A DNA stretch of 64,000 bases. Source: DATACQ01 sp036555515 (lineage in GTDB: Bacteria > Desulfobacterota > Binatia > UBA9968). Each line of letters starts with the position of its first letter. Positions within the stretch are counted from its first letter, which is position 1. A model generated the notes under the pieces. It did not search any database, was not told where the DNA came from, and worked only from the letters and a program-made list of their open reading frames with translations. The position numbers and the translations under genes are program-made. Location: positions 15,478 to 79,477 of the forward strand of contig DATBLC010000089.1 in NCBI GenBank assembly GCA_036555515.1, written 5' to 3'. Shown in pieces: positions 51,279 to 59,799 of the stretch.

Positions 51279-52091
51279 TCACCCTTTTACGGCGCCGGCG
51301 GACAACCCCTGGACGATTCTGCGCTGAAACAGCAGCGTGAGAGCGATGAGGGGAAGCGTCGCAATGGTTGAGGCGGCGGAAATCTCGCCCCATGGCATCG
51401 TGTACTCGCCGGGGAACAGGGCGATCCCCACTGGTAAAGTTTGCAGTGCCGGGTCAGTGAGAACGATAAGAGCGAAGAAAAACTCGTTCCAAGCATGGAT
51501 GAAAATTAGGATAGCCGCCGTGAAAAGGCCCGGTGCGGCCAGCGGCAGAACCACCTTCCTCAAAGCCTGCAGTCGCGTGCAACCATCGACTAACGCAGCC
51601 TCCTCGATCTCGAAGGGCAGCTCCTTAAAAAAAGTCGTGAGCACCCAGATCGAGAAGGGCAACGCAAGCGAAATGTACGCGGCAACGATCCCATGATAGC
51701 TGTTGAGCCAGTCAAGACCGCTAAGAATGCGCCAAACCGGGCCTGCAATAGCGATCTGCGGGAACATGGAGACGGCCAAAAGAAGCATGAGGTAGTATCT
51801 CGACCAAACAAAATGAAACCGGGCCAGCGCATAGGCCCCGAGTGCAGCGATCGCAATGCTGATGGCCGTCGTCGCCGCGGCCACGATGGCGCTGTTCCAG
51901 ATGTAGCGAAGGAGCCCGTACTCTTGCAAGGCCGAGCGATAAAAATCCCAATGAAAGCTGGGGATAACCTGTGGCGGAATGGCGGTGATTTCCGTCGGAC
52001 TCTTCCATGAAGTGAGCACGAACCACAAAAACGGGAGAAGGCTGAACGCGCCGATCACAACAACCGAAAAAGGCAAGACAATTTTTCTCAT
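51279..52091 (-). CDS. Carbohydrate-type ABC permease, MalG-like
   Basis: 270 residues, six membrane spans, EAA loop EEAALVDGCTRLQALRKVVLPLAAPG, ending TLLFQRRIVQGLSAGAVKG as is usual for MalG-type permeases. Its ATG overlaps the stop of the MalF-like gene by four bases. Confidence 0.92.
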   Translation of the reverse strand: MRKIVLPFSVVVIGAFSLLPFLWFVLTSWKSPTEITAIPPQVIPSFHWDFYRSALQEYGLLRYIWNSAIVAAATTAISIAIAALGAYALARFHFVWSRYYLMLLLAVSMFPQIAIAGPVWRILSGLDWLNSYHGIVAAYISLALPFSIWVLTTFFKELPFEIEEAALVDGCTRLQALRKVVLPLAAPGLFTAAILIFIHAWNEFFFALIVLTDPALQTLPVGIALFPGEYTMPWGEISAASTIATLPLIALTLLFQRRIVQGLSAGAVKG

Positions 52092-52978
52092 GCTGGGCCC
52101 GCCTTTTCCAGGATGCGCGTGCCTATAAGACGTATATACAAGAGCGACAACAACAATGAGATGACAAAGACCATAACGGCGATGGCAGAGCCGTAACCGA
52201 TCATTCCTTCGCCAAAACTTTTCTTGTAGCCGTAAAATTGCAGGACATTGGTCGCGTCTGCCGGCCCTCCCTGCGTCATCACAAAGACGAGATCGAAAAC
52301 TCTCAAGGCATCTATGGTTCTAAAGAGCAGCGCCAGGAGAAGCGCAGGTTTTATCAACGGCAGGGTGATATGGCGAAATCTCTGCCATGAGCCGGCCCCA
52401 TCAACGCTTGCCGCTTCATAGAGTTCACCGGGTATCGTCTGCAATCCTGCCAGAATGATCAAAGCGGCAAAAGAACTCGTTTTCCAGACATCGGCAATCA
52501 TAATCGTTACCGGCGCCAAAGAAGGGTCAGCCAAGGGGGCAAGATAAAGATCGGTCCTATCTGCGAAGAGAAAAAAATTGAAGAGCCCATAGCGGTCGTT
52601 GAAGATGAATCGCCACATCTGCGAGGAGACCACCGTGGGGATGGCCCAGGGGATCAGCACGACCGCCCTCAGCCAGCCCCGGCCACGAAAAGACGCATTC
52701 AGCACCAAAGCCATGCACAGGCCGAGAACTACTTCCACGGGCGCCGTTACGGCGACGAAGGTGAGGGTTGTGACGAGCGAATGCAGCGCCACCGAATCGG
52801 TCAGCAGGTCGTGGTAATTCTCCCAACCGACGAATCTCTGCCCCAACCATGGGAGCATCAGGATCATGCGATAGAAACTTAAGCGGAAGGACTCCGAAAT
52901 CGGATAGAGCGAAAAAAGGCAAACGAAGAGAAGGCTGGGAAACAGATAGCGAAAAGCTGGGAAATCCCGGCGGCTCAT
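52088..52978 (-). CDS. Carbohydrate-type ABC permease, MalF/UgpA-like
   Basis: 296 residues, six membrane spans. VEVVLGLCMALVLNASFRGRGWLRAVVLIPWAIPTVVSS and the EAA loop YEAASVDGAGSWQRFRHITLPLIKPA are typical of the UgpA/MalF branch. Overlaps the binding-protein stop by four bases and the MalG-like start by four. Confidence 0.92.
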   Translation of the reverse strand: MSRRDFPAFRYLFPSLLFVCLFSLYPISESFRLSFYRMILMLPWLGQRFVGWENYHDLLTDSVALHSLVTTLTFVAVTAPVEVVLGLCMALVLNASFRGRGWLRAVVLIPWAIPTVVSSQMWRFIFNDRYGLFNFFLFADRTDLYLAPLADPSLAPVTIMIADVWKTSSFAALIILAGLQTIPGELYEAASVDGAGSWQRFRHITLPLIKPALLLALLFRTIDALRVFDLVFVMTQGGPADATNVLQFYGYKKSFGEGMIGYGSAIAVMVFVISLLLSLLYIRLIGTRILEKAGPA

Positions 52979-54288
52979 GATCCGTCTCGTCCGCGCAATA
53001 GATCCAAGACGCGGTCCATATCGCGCGCGGCGAGGCGCGCGAGTTGATCGATATTAGAATCGGCGATGGCAATGGCAGAACTAAAATATCGCTGCATGAT
53101 ATTCGACAGGGGAACATAAACCGGCGTTCGCGGTCGAGGAACGGCCTGTGTAAAAGTATCGAATTGCGATTTAAATTGGGGATTTTTCTTGAGGATCTCC
53201 GTATCCCGGTATAGTGCTTTGCGCGCAGGAGCGCGCCCGGTGGCCAGGGCGATCCGTTTTTGCATTTCTTCATCCGTCATGAATGAAATAAATTTCCACG
53301 CGAGTTCCGGTTTGCGCGAAAAGCGGCTGATCGCCAGCTGCCATCCCCCCAAAGTTGCGACCCTGCTGCCGCCGGGAAAAACCGGCAAGGAGGCGATTCC
53401 GACCCGGCCGGCTATCTTCGATCTCTGCGCATCGCTGGCTGCTTCCCATGCGTATGGCCAGTTGCGGTGAAAGAGCGCCCGTCCCTGGGTGAAAAGGGCC
53501 AATGAGTCCGGTTCCTGATAAGCCAATACACCGCGTTGAGAGATCTCGCCGATGATGTGATCGCGCACGAAACGAACGGCATCCTTGGCCTTCGAAGAAT
53601 GAAGCGAGGCCCTGAGCTCATTCTCATTCCATAGCGAGCCGCCGTTGCTCAGGATAAACTCCATCATGTTGCAGACAAGTCCCTCGTACTGCTTGAATTG
53701 GCCTGAGTACCCGACCAGATGAGGGTCGTTTTCTTTTCTCAGGACGATCTTGGCCTGGCGCACAAGGTCCGGCCAGGTGCCCGGAGCGGAAAAACCGTAC
53801 TTCAGCAAGAGATCTTTTCGATAATAGAGCATGCCGGCATCCACGAAGACGGGCACGCCATAGATCTTTTGTTCATAAGTGTTTGCCGAGATCGGAGCGA
53901 TGAGAAATTGGTCGCGCTCGGCGGGCGGAAAAAAACCGTCCAGCGGCAGCGCCCAACCGGCCGAGGCAAATTCCGCGGGCCAGATGACGTCCATAAAGAA
54001 CACATCCATGCGCGGATCGCGATTCTTAAGCTTCTGCGTAACTAGATCGTGGAACGCCGAGGACGAATGCGGACCAACCTCGCGGATGACTTTGACGCCC
54101 GGGTTGCGCGCTTCAAAGTCCGCAATGGCGCGATCCCAGATCCACGTCGGATCCGACCTCCAGGTGACAAAATGGATCTGGTTTTCCGCCGCCAAGGAGA
54201 TTGAGGGGAAAAAAATAAATAGCCATCCGGCCAAAAGACGGAGGAAAAGACTTGCCGTCTGTTGTCCTGCGGCAAGTATCGATTTCAT
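52975..54288 (-). CDS. Sugar-type ABC binding protein (family 1)
   Basis: 437 residues from the ATG at 54288; longer starts at 54327 and 54354 would place basic residues before the signal peptide (LFLRLLAGWLFIFFPSISLAA). Mature fold of extracellular solute-binding family 1: IHFVTWRSDPTWIWDRAIADFEARNPGVKV, DVFFMDVIWPAEFASAGWALPLDGFF, VPVFVDAGMLYYRKDLLLKYGF, LGGWQLAISRFSRKPELAWKFISFM. Opens the sbp-permease-permease-ATPase operon, which probably takes up a sugar or polyol. It lies downstream of the GpgS-like gene, so glucose or glucosylglycerate uptake is worth considering. Confidence 0.9.
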   Translation of the reverse strand: MKSILAAGQQTASLFLRLLAGWLFIFFPSISLAAENQIHFVTWRSDPTWIWDRAIADFEARNPGVKVIREVGPHSSSAFHDLVTQKLKNRDPRMDVFFMDVIWPAEFASAGWALPLDGFFPPAERDQFLIAPISANTYEQKIYGVPVFVDAGMLYYRKDLLLKYGFSAPGTWPDLVRQAKIVLRKENDPHLVGYSGQFKQYEGLVCNMMEFILSNGGSLWNENELRASLHSSKAKDAVRFVRDHIIGEISQRGVLAYQEPDSLALFTQGRALFHRNWPYAWEAASDAQRSKIAGRVGIASLPVFPGGSRVATLGGWQLAISRFSRKPELAWKFISFMTDEEMQKRIALATGRAPARKALYRDTEILKKNPQFKSQFDTFTQAVPRPRTPVYVPLSNIMQRYFSSAIAIADSNIDQLARLAARDMDRVLDLLRGRDGS

Positions 54289-54533
54289 AGATCGGCTTCT
54301 ATCGATACGGCTGTATCTCCTTTCCATTTGAAAGGTCGCGGCGGAAGAGATCAACTATAAACGGTTCTTCGATATTCGGCATTTCCCCGGCCCTGCGGGC
54401 GCGATGAGATGCCTAAGGAGAGATCCTCTCGTTGATCCTATGTGGAAGAGACACAAAACCGCCGAAACAATTCATTCGATGGCCCGCCCCCTGGCGACTA
54501 ATAATTCTTCGCGACTTCACTCGGGATTGCTCT

Positions 54534-56375
54534 CTACGAGTAACCAACGGCATGACGCCTCGCCCGGTACTCCGGGATCGTCAGCATCGGCGCTCGCTCC
54601 TGATCTTGTATGTCCTTCAGCTCGAGGGCGTAGCTTTTTCCTTGCGGCTTGATCAGCTTCATGGAACGATTGACCTCGTCCATGATCTCGATGCGGTTTT
54701 TCAGTTGCAGCCGCTGCATCACGACCTGGATTATGGCGAACGACATTTGACTAAGTGAAGCTAGCGGCTGATTGCGGTGCACCCGCTCCTCTAGGTCCAC
54801 TTGGGCGATGGCATTGAGGCCGAATTCGGTAAACAGATCGATGAGCAATCCGGTCTCGACGCCGTAGCCGGTAAAAAAAGGCACCTGTTCCAGCACCGAC
54901 CGCCGGCCCGCGTATTCCCCGGCCAGAGGCTGGATCATTCCAGACAGCTCGGGGTAGAACAGATTGAACAACGGCCGGATCGTCAGCTCGGTCACTCTGC
55001 CGCCACCCTCTGAGACCAGCCTGCCCTCCATCTTGATGGGGCGGCGATAGAATCCTTTGACGTACTGAATCTCGGGCTCGCGCAACAGCGGTCCCAATAA
55101 TCCATAGACGAAACCGGGATAGAAATTTTTAATGTCGGTGTCGACCCAGACGATGATATCTCCGCTGAGGACATACAGACTTTTCCATAAAGCCTCGCCT
55201 TTACCGCGATGGGAACCGTGCTGCGGCAGAATCTCTTGATGAACAAACACAGGTACGCCGAGGTCACGCGCTATTGTGGCGGTGTCGTCCGTCGATTCGG
55301 AATCGATGACGACGATCTCGTCGAGTAGCGGTATCTCATCGAACAGCGCTTTTTTTACGGTCTGGATGATATTGCCGATGGACTCGGCTTCGTTTAACGC
55401 TGGGAGCCCAAGGCTGATCGTGACTCCCTGCCTTTTTTTGAGATCCAGCAATTTTGCCAGATCCGCGAATTCCCCTCTGTGAAAAGTATTCTCCGCGAAC
55501 CACTGGTCAACCCTTTGCGAGAGGACCTTGGGCTTGGCGGAAATCGACTCTTGACTCCACGATCCAAAAGGCTCGGGGGTCTTTACGACGAGGAGCGGCT
55601 TGTCCATGCCCCCCGCTACATGCTCGACGATCGGCCCGAGAAAAAAAGACTGCGCCTCCGTCCTTGCGGCCGCGCCCGTGATCACGAGGTCATGTCTCTG
55701 CGCCTCCTGGAGGATGACGTCCTGCGGATTTCCCCGCACTCTCATCAGGCGCTTCACCTTATGATGAAAGCGCAGTTTGCGCACGAAAGCACGGTAAAAT
55801 TTCTCGTCGAACTCAAGAGACGGCGTGCGTTGCGCGCAATGGAGAACCGTTATCTCTGCATTCAGCGCGACCGCCAATTGACTGGCAATCTCAAGGGCGA
55901 ATTCCGCGTAGGGGCCCCCGCGCACAGGGAAGAGGATCTGCTTGCAGTGAGTGAAGTCGCCTGTGCGGGCCACGAGTGTGTTACATGGAGGACGCTCCAG
56001 CAACCGGTCAATGGTACGGCCGAAGAGCCGGTCTTCGGTAGTGGCGCTTCCTTTCCACGGCAAGATCAGCAGATCGGCGGATTCACTCTCGGCGGTTTCA
56101 GCGATGCCCTCGGAAAGGCGATGCGCAACCCGGATCAAGGTTCTTACTTCCACTTTTCCGTCCCCTAATAGAGTGCGGATCGGCTCGAGCGCGGCGCGGG
56201 AGTCAGGGGCGTGCTCCGCGCCTTCGCTGAGCGAGCTTTCTTCCGGAAGCGTCACTACCTTGAGCGCCGCGATCTTGCCCTGTGGAGGAAGCAAGGCGGC
56301 CCCTAGCTGCAGGTAGGGGCCGGCGTGAACGGAGTCAATCACCGGAACCAGGATCTTCGTTATGCGGTGAGCCAT
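54534..56375 (-). CDS. gpgS: Fusion: two Usp domains + glucosyl-3-phosphoglycerate synthase
   Basis: 613 residues. Residues 1-137 and 143-267 are two universal-stress (Usp) domains (ITKILVPVID ... NTLVART; CKQILFPVRGGP ... PLLVVKT). From about 285 to the end is a GT81-type transferase: PALNEAESIG (325-334), DSESTDDT (358-365), GKGEALW (391-397), the metal DxD at Asp412/Asp414, GGGRVTEL (457-464), QPLAGEYAGRR (482-492) and GYGVETGLLID (503-513), all landmarks of GpgS. It would make glucosyl-3-phosphoglycerate from an NDP-glucose and 3-phosphoglycerate, the precursor of the osmolyte glucosylglycerate. Free-standing GpgS is about 300-330 residues, so the Usp part is an addition. The phosphatase GpgP is not recognised nearby. 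It follows the NtrC-type gene by 57 bases. Confidence 0.87.
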   Translation of the reverse strand: MAHRITKILVPVIDSVHAGPYLQLGAALLPPQGKIAALKVVTLPEESSLSEGAEHAPDSRAALEPIRTLLGDGKVEVRTLIRVAHRLSEGIAETAESESADLLILPWKGSATTEDRLFGRTIDRLLERPPCNTLVARTGDFTHCKQILFPVRGGPYAEFALEIASQLAVALNAEITVLHCAQRTPSLEFDEKFYRAFVRKLRFHHKVKRLMRVRGNPQDVILQEAQRHDLVITGAAARTEAQSFFLGPIVEHVAGGMDKPLLVVKTPEPFGSWSQESISAKPKVLSQRVDQWFAENTFHRGEFADLAKLLDLKKRQGVTISLGLPALNEAESIGNIIQTVKKALFDEIPLLDEIVVIDSESTDDTATIARDLGVPVFVHQEILPQHGSHRGKGEALWKSLYVLSGDIIVWVDTDIKNFYPGFVYGLLGPLLREPEIQYVKGFYRRPIKMEGRLVSEGGGRVTELTIRPLFNLFYPELSGMIQPLAGEYAGRRSVLEQVPFFTGYGVETGLLIDLFTEFGLNAIAQVDLEERVHRNQPLASLSQMSFAIIQVVMQRLQLKNRIEIMDEVNRSMKLIKPQGKSYALELKDIQDQERAPMLTIPEYRARRHAVGYS

Positions 56376-56432
56376 CCCTTGGGCCTGTCTGCTCTCAGTG
56401 TTCCCAACCTGGGCAAGAAGCTTGCCTAAAGG

Positions 56433-57845
56433 CTATTTTGGTTTTTTGAAATCTTGTATTTTAATGCCATGCTTTTTTAGCAGGTCATAGAAATCCGCTC
56501 GGTATTTGCCGGCGATTTGGGCTGCTTTAGCCGCGCCTCCTTCGCAGAGTTCGAGGAGACGAACCAGATAGACCTTTTCGAATTCGGCTCTGGCCTCTTT
56601 AAGAGATGTTGCCGTTCCTTGGTCAGGCAGGAGCCTTGTTACCAGATCAGGACCCGAGGTTACGGCATGTACCGATGTATCAGTCGGCAGAATCAAATCC
56701 TCCTGAATAACATCTTGATGAGTCATCGCCACCGCATACTCCAGTGTGTTTTCCAACTCCCGAACATTTCCCGGCCAGTCGTGAAGCATGAGCTTGCGCA
56801 TTGCCTGCGGCGAGACGCCTTTCACATCTTTTTTCATCGGCACGGAGATCATTTTTAGGAAATGGTCAACCAAGTGCGGAATATCATCCTTCCTTTCCCG
56901 CAACGGCGGAAGCCGAATAGGAATGACATGGATCCTGTAGAAGAGATCCTCACGAAAGAGTCCGTTTTTGACCGCCTCTTCAAGATTCGTTTTGGTCGCC
57001 ACAATGAGTCTGACATCCACCTGAACCGGCTTTTCGCTTCCGACCGGATAGAACTGCCGCTCCTCTAGGGCGCGCAGGAGTTTGGCCTGAATGGAAAGTG
57101 GCATGTCACCAAGCTCATCCAAGAACAGAGTCCCCTTGTGCGCCTGGGTAAACAATCCCTTTGTGCTTCGGACCGCGCCGGTAAAAGATCCCTTCTCGTG
57201 ACCGAACAGCTCGCTCTCAAGCAAAGTTTCCGGAATGGCGGCACAATTGATGGCCACAAACGGTTGATCCTTCCTTTGACTCGCCAGATGGATGGCCTTC
57301 GCGGTTACCTCTTTACCGGTGCCGCTCTCTCCATAAATGTAGACTGTGGATTCTGTTTTGGCGATGTGGGAAACGGCCTCGAGCACCCGCTGCATCTTCT
57401 CGCTCCGGGCGACAATGTTACCGAAATCATATCTTTCCTTCAGGAGCCCCTTCAGCCTGCGGACCTCCGAGTTGAGTCTGCAGTTTTCCAGCGCTCTGCC
57501 GATTTGAAGCAGCAGGTCATGAGAGTCGAAGGGTTTTGTGATGTAGGTATAGGCGCCTTTCTTTATCGCCTCCACGGCGCTTTCGATGCTGCCATAACCG
57601 GTTAGGATGATCACCGGCATTTCGGGCTGGATAGCATGCAATTGTTCCATCAGGGACATGCCATCGCAGTCGGCGAGCTTCAGGTCAACAATGGACAGGT
57701 CGAATACCTCATCCGTCGCTGCCCCAATCGCATCCTCCGCTTTACGGGTTGTCGCGACTTTATAGTCTGCGGATGCCAGGTTGGTTCTTGCTAGCTCGAG
57801 GAGATTTTCATCATCATCCACGACTAGTATTTTTCCTGCAGACAT
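56433..57845 (-). CDS. Sigma-54-dependent response regulator, NtrC-type
   Basis: 470 residues from the ATG at 57845 (ATG at 57854 also possible). Receiver domain with phospho-acceptor Asp54 (SIVDLKLADCDGM), AAA+ domain with Walker A GESGTGKE, the sigma-54 contact loop ELFGHEKGSFTGAV (GSFTGA for GAFTGA), Walker B TLFLDELGD, and VPIRLPPLRERKDDIP, then a C-terminal Fis-like helix-turn-helix (AAKAAQIAGKYRADFYDLLKKHGI). It activates sigma-54 promoters, of which a good one is at 25988. Probably phosphorylated by one or both hybrid kinases upstream. It lies between these and the GpgS fusion. Confidence 0.93.
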   Translation of the reverse strand: MSAGKILVVDDDENLLELARTNLASADYKVATTRKAEDAIGAATDEVFDLSIVDLKLADCDGMSLMEQLHAIQPEMPVIILTGYGSIESAVEAIKKGAYTYITKPFDSHDLLLQIGRALENCRLNSEVRRLKGLLKERYDFGNIVARSEKMQRVLEAVSHIAKTESTVYIYGESGTGKEVTAKAIHLASQRKDQPFVAINCAAIPETLLESELFGHEKGSFTGAVRSTKGLFTQAHKGTLFLDELGDMPLSIQAKLLRALEERQFYPVGSEKPVQVDVRLIVATKTNLEEAVKNGLFREDLFYRIHVIPIRLPPLRERKDDIPHLVDHFLKMISVPMKKDVKGVSPQAMRKLMLHDWPGNVRELENTLEYAVAMTHQDVIQEDLILPTDTSVHAVTSGPDLVTRLLPDQGTATSLKEARAEFEKVYLVRLLELCEGGAAKAAQIAGKYRADFYDLLKKHGIKIQDFKKPK

Positions 57846-58197
57846 GACACCCATCCATTTTAACTACCGATTTTTGCCTGGAACCCTTACGATTTGCAGG
57901 CTATCTCTGAATCCGAACCATTGCCAAAACAGCGCCATCTTCCGGACTTAATACCGCAGCGCCAAGCGGCTTAGCAAGATCAATCGGTTCTCTTGAGAAT
58001 CTACGCTCAGACCCGTCCGGCTACGCATGGATTATGCCACCAGAATGCGGTGAATCAATCTCGTTGATTTTTAAGACATATTAACGTGCCGGACCAGAGG
58101 GTACGAAAATAATTGAAGGATTCTTCCTATTTGAAGGGATTTTTCCTACAGGGAAAAGGCTGAAATTCTTGAAATTAGATCCAATACATGCGGCGCG
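57846..58197. other. Gap between kinase and NtrC-type regulator genes
   Basis: 352 bases without a gene. Near 58140-58157 is a six-base inverted pair (TTTTCC/GGAAAA, loop TACAG) that could be a weak terminator after the kinase gene. A partial -24-like GGCACG on the minus strand near 58090 lacks a proper -12 box. Confidence 0.4.
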
Positions 58198-59799
58198 TTA
58201 AATCCTTGTGCCCGGGCTCTGAGCATCTAGTGCAGGGATTTCTTTTTCATTTTCATGGTGTCCGACGGTTCTCTGCGTCAACGGCAATTGGATTTTAAAG
58301 ATCGTACCCTGTCCAACGCGGCTTTCCACTTCGATTCGTCCGCCGTGGGCTTTTATGATCCGGTCACAGATCGGCAGCCCCAAACCCAAACCTCGCCGCT
58401 TCTTCGCGGTAAAAAACGGCTGAAAGATCCTCGGCAAACTATTGGCGTCAATTCCGAAACCGGTATCCGCCACCGTAACCACCATCTGTTCGGCGCCATT
58501 GAGATGCGCCCCCAGGGTTAACTTGCCGCCTCCCGGCATCGCATCCAAAGAATTTAAACAGAGGTTCACCAACACTTGCTGTAACTGCCGCGGATCGGCA
58601 TACAGTCTGGGTAGATCTGCTTCCGCTTCCATGACCGCTGCCACATGCTGCTGTTCGAGTCGGGTGGAGATCTTCTCCAAAGTCTTTTCAATCATCTCTT
58701 TGACTTCGGTTGCGCTGAAGTCCTCGCTCTTGGGGCTGGCGAATTCCAAAAGATCGCGCACGAGCATTTCGCAGCGTTGGGCCTCTTCATTTATGATCCG
58801 TAAAGACCGATAACTCGGCTCGGAGGGATCCGTCTTGCTTAACAGATCTTGAGCAAAGCCAAGAACGATGCCCAGCGGGTTATTGAACTCATGGGCCATG
58901 GAGGCCGCCAACTCACCCACGGAAACGAGACGGCCTGACGCGATAAGCTGCTGCTCCAACTCTTGCGCCTGCTGCTGCAGCTTCTGCTCGCTCTGCTTGA
59001 GTGCTTCTTCTGTCCGCTTGCGCTCGGTCAAGTCGCGGGCGACCGCAGAGAAGCCAAACATATTATTTTCTTCGTTTCGAATGGCGGTAATGACGACGTT
59101 GGCCCAGAACTGCGACCCATCCTTGCGAACGCGCCACCCTTCTTCTTCATAGCGGCCCTCGAGAGCGGCCTCCCGGAGCACCCGGGCAGGCTCGTCAGTT
59201 GCTTGCTCCTCAAGCGGGTAAAGCTGCGCGAAGGACTCTCCCATGATCTCTTCGTGCGTCCAGCCCGTGATCCGTTCGGCGCCGACGTTCCACATGCTAA
59301 TTTGTCCCTGCGGATCCGTCATAAAGACGGCGTAGTCCTTTAAGCTCTCGATTACCAGACGAAAACGCTCCTCGGTTTGCCGGACGGCGCGCTGCTTCAA
59401 AAGCTCGTTCATGCGGAACAGATCGATGAATACGGAAACCTTAGCCTGCAGTACTTGAGGGACAACTGGTTTGAACAAGTAATCGACGGCTCCGCTCGCC
59501 ACCCCTCTGTACACGTCGTCTTCCAAAGTATCGATGGCGGAGAGAAAAATGATCGGGACATAACGGAGGCGCTCTCTTTGCCGCATCAGCGCCGCCGTCT
59601 CGAAGCCGTCCATGTCGGGCAGGCGCACGTCAAGCAGGACAAGCACGAAATCCTCCCGCAGTAGACAACGCAGCGCCTCGCGTCCCGATTCGGCCTGGAC
59701 AATCTTCCGCCCCGGCCCGGAAAGAAGAGCTTCCATAGCGACGAGAGTCTTTTTGTCGTCGTCTACTATAAGAATATTAGCGACGGGCTCGTTGGTCAT
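58198..59799 (-). CDS. Receiver-PAS-histidine kinase
   Basis: 533 residues. N-terminal receiver with Asp57 (VLLDVRLPDMDG), a linker helix, PAS domain (about 142-260, FRLVIESLKDYAVFMTDPQGQ ... SAVARDLTER), dimerisation helix with phospho-His303 (ASMAHEFNNPLG) and ATP-binding domain (NLCLNSLDAM N-box, ADTGFGID, GLGLGLPICDRI). No membrane span. Its ATG overlaps the stop of the large multi-HAMP kinase by four bases (ATGA), so both are made from one message; the N-terminal receiver can accept phosphate from that kinase. A cytoplasmic relay component feeding the NtrC-type regulator downstream. Confidence 0.92.
   Translation of the reverse strand: MTNEPVANILIVDDDKKTLVAMEALLSGPGRKIVQAESGREALRCLLREDFVLVLLDVRLPDMDGFETAALMRQRERLRYVPIIFLSAIDTLEDDVYRGVASGAVDYLFKPVVPQVLQAKVSVFIDLFRMNELLKQRAVRQTEERFRLVIESLKDYAVFMTDPQGQISMWNVGAERITGWTHEEIMGESFAQLYPLEEQATDEPARVLREAALEGRYEEEGWRVRKDGSQFWANVVITAIRNEENNMFGFSAVARDLTERKRTEEALKQSEQKLQQQAQELEQQLIASGRLVSVGELAASMAHEFNNPLGIVLGFAQDLLSKTDPSEPSYRSLRIINEEAQRCEMLVRDLLEFASPKSEDFSATEVKEMIEKTLEKISTRLEQQHVAAVMEAEADLPRLYADPRQLQQVLVNLCLNSLDAMPGGGKLTLGAHLNGAEQMVVTVADTGFGIDANSLPRIFQPFFTAKKRRGLGLGLPICDRIIKAHGGRIEVESRVGQGTIFKIQLPLTQRTVGHHENEKEIPALDAQSPGTRI

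Noticed and set aside
58080..58100. GGCACG on the minus strand as a possible second sigma-54 promoter before the NtrC-type gene
   Set aside because: The -12 box (TTGC) is absent at the required spacing.
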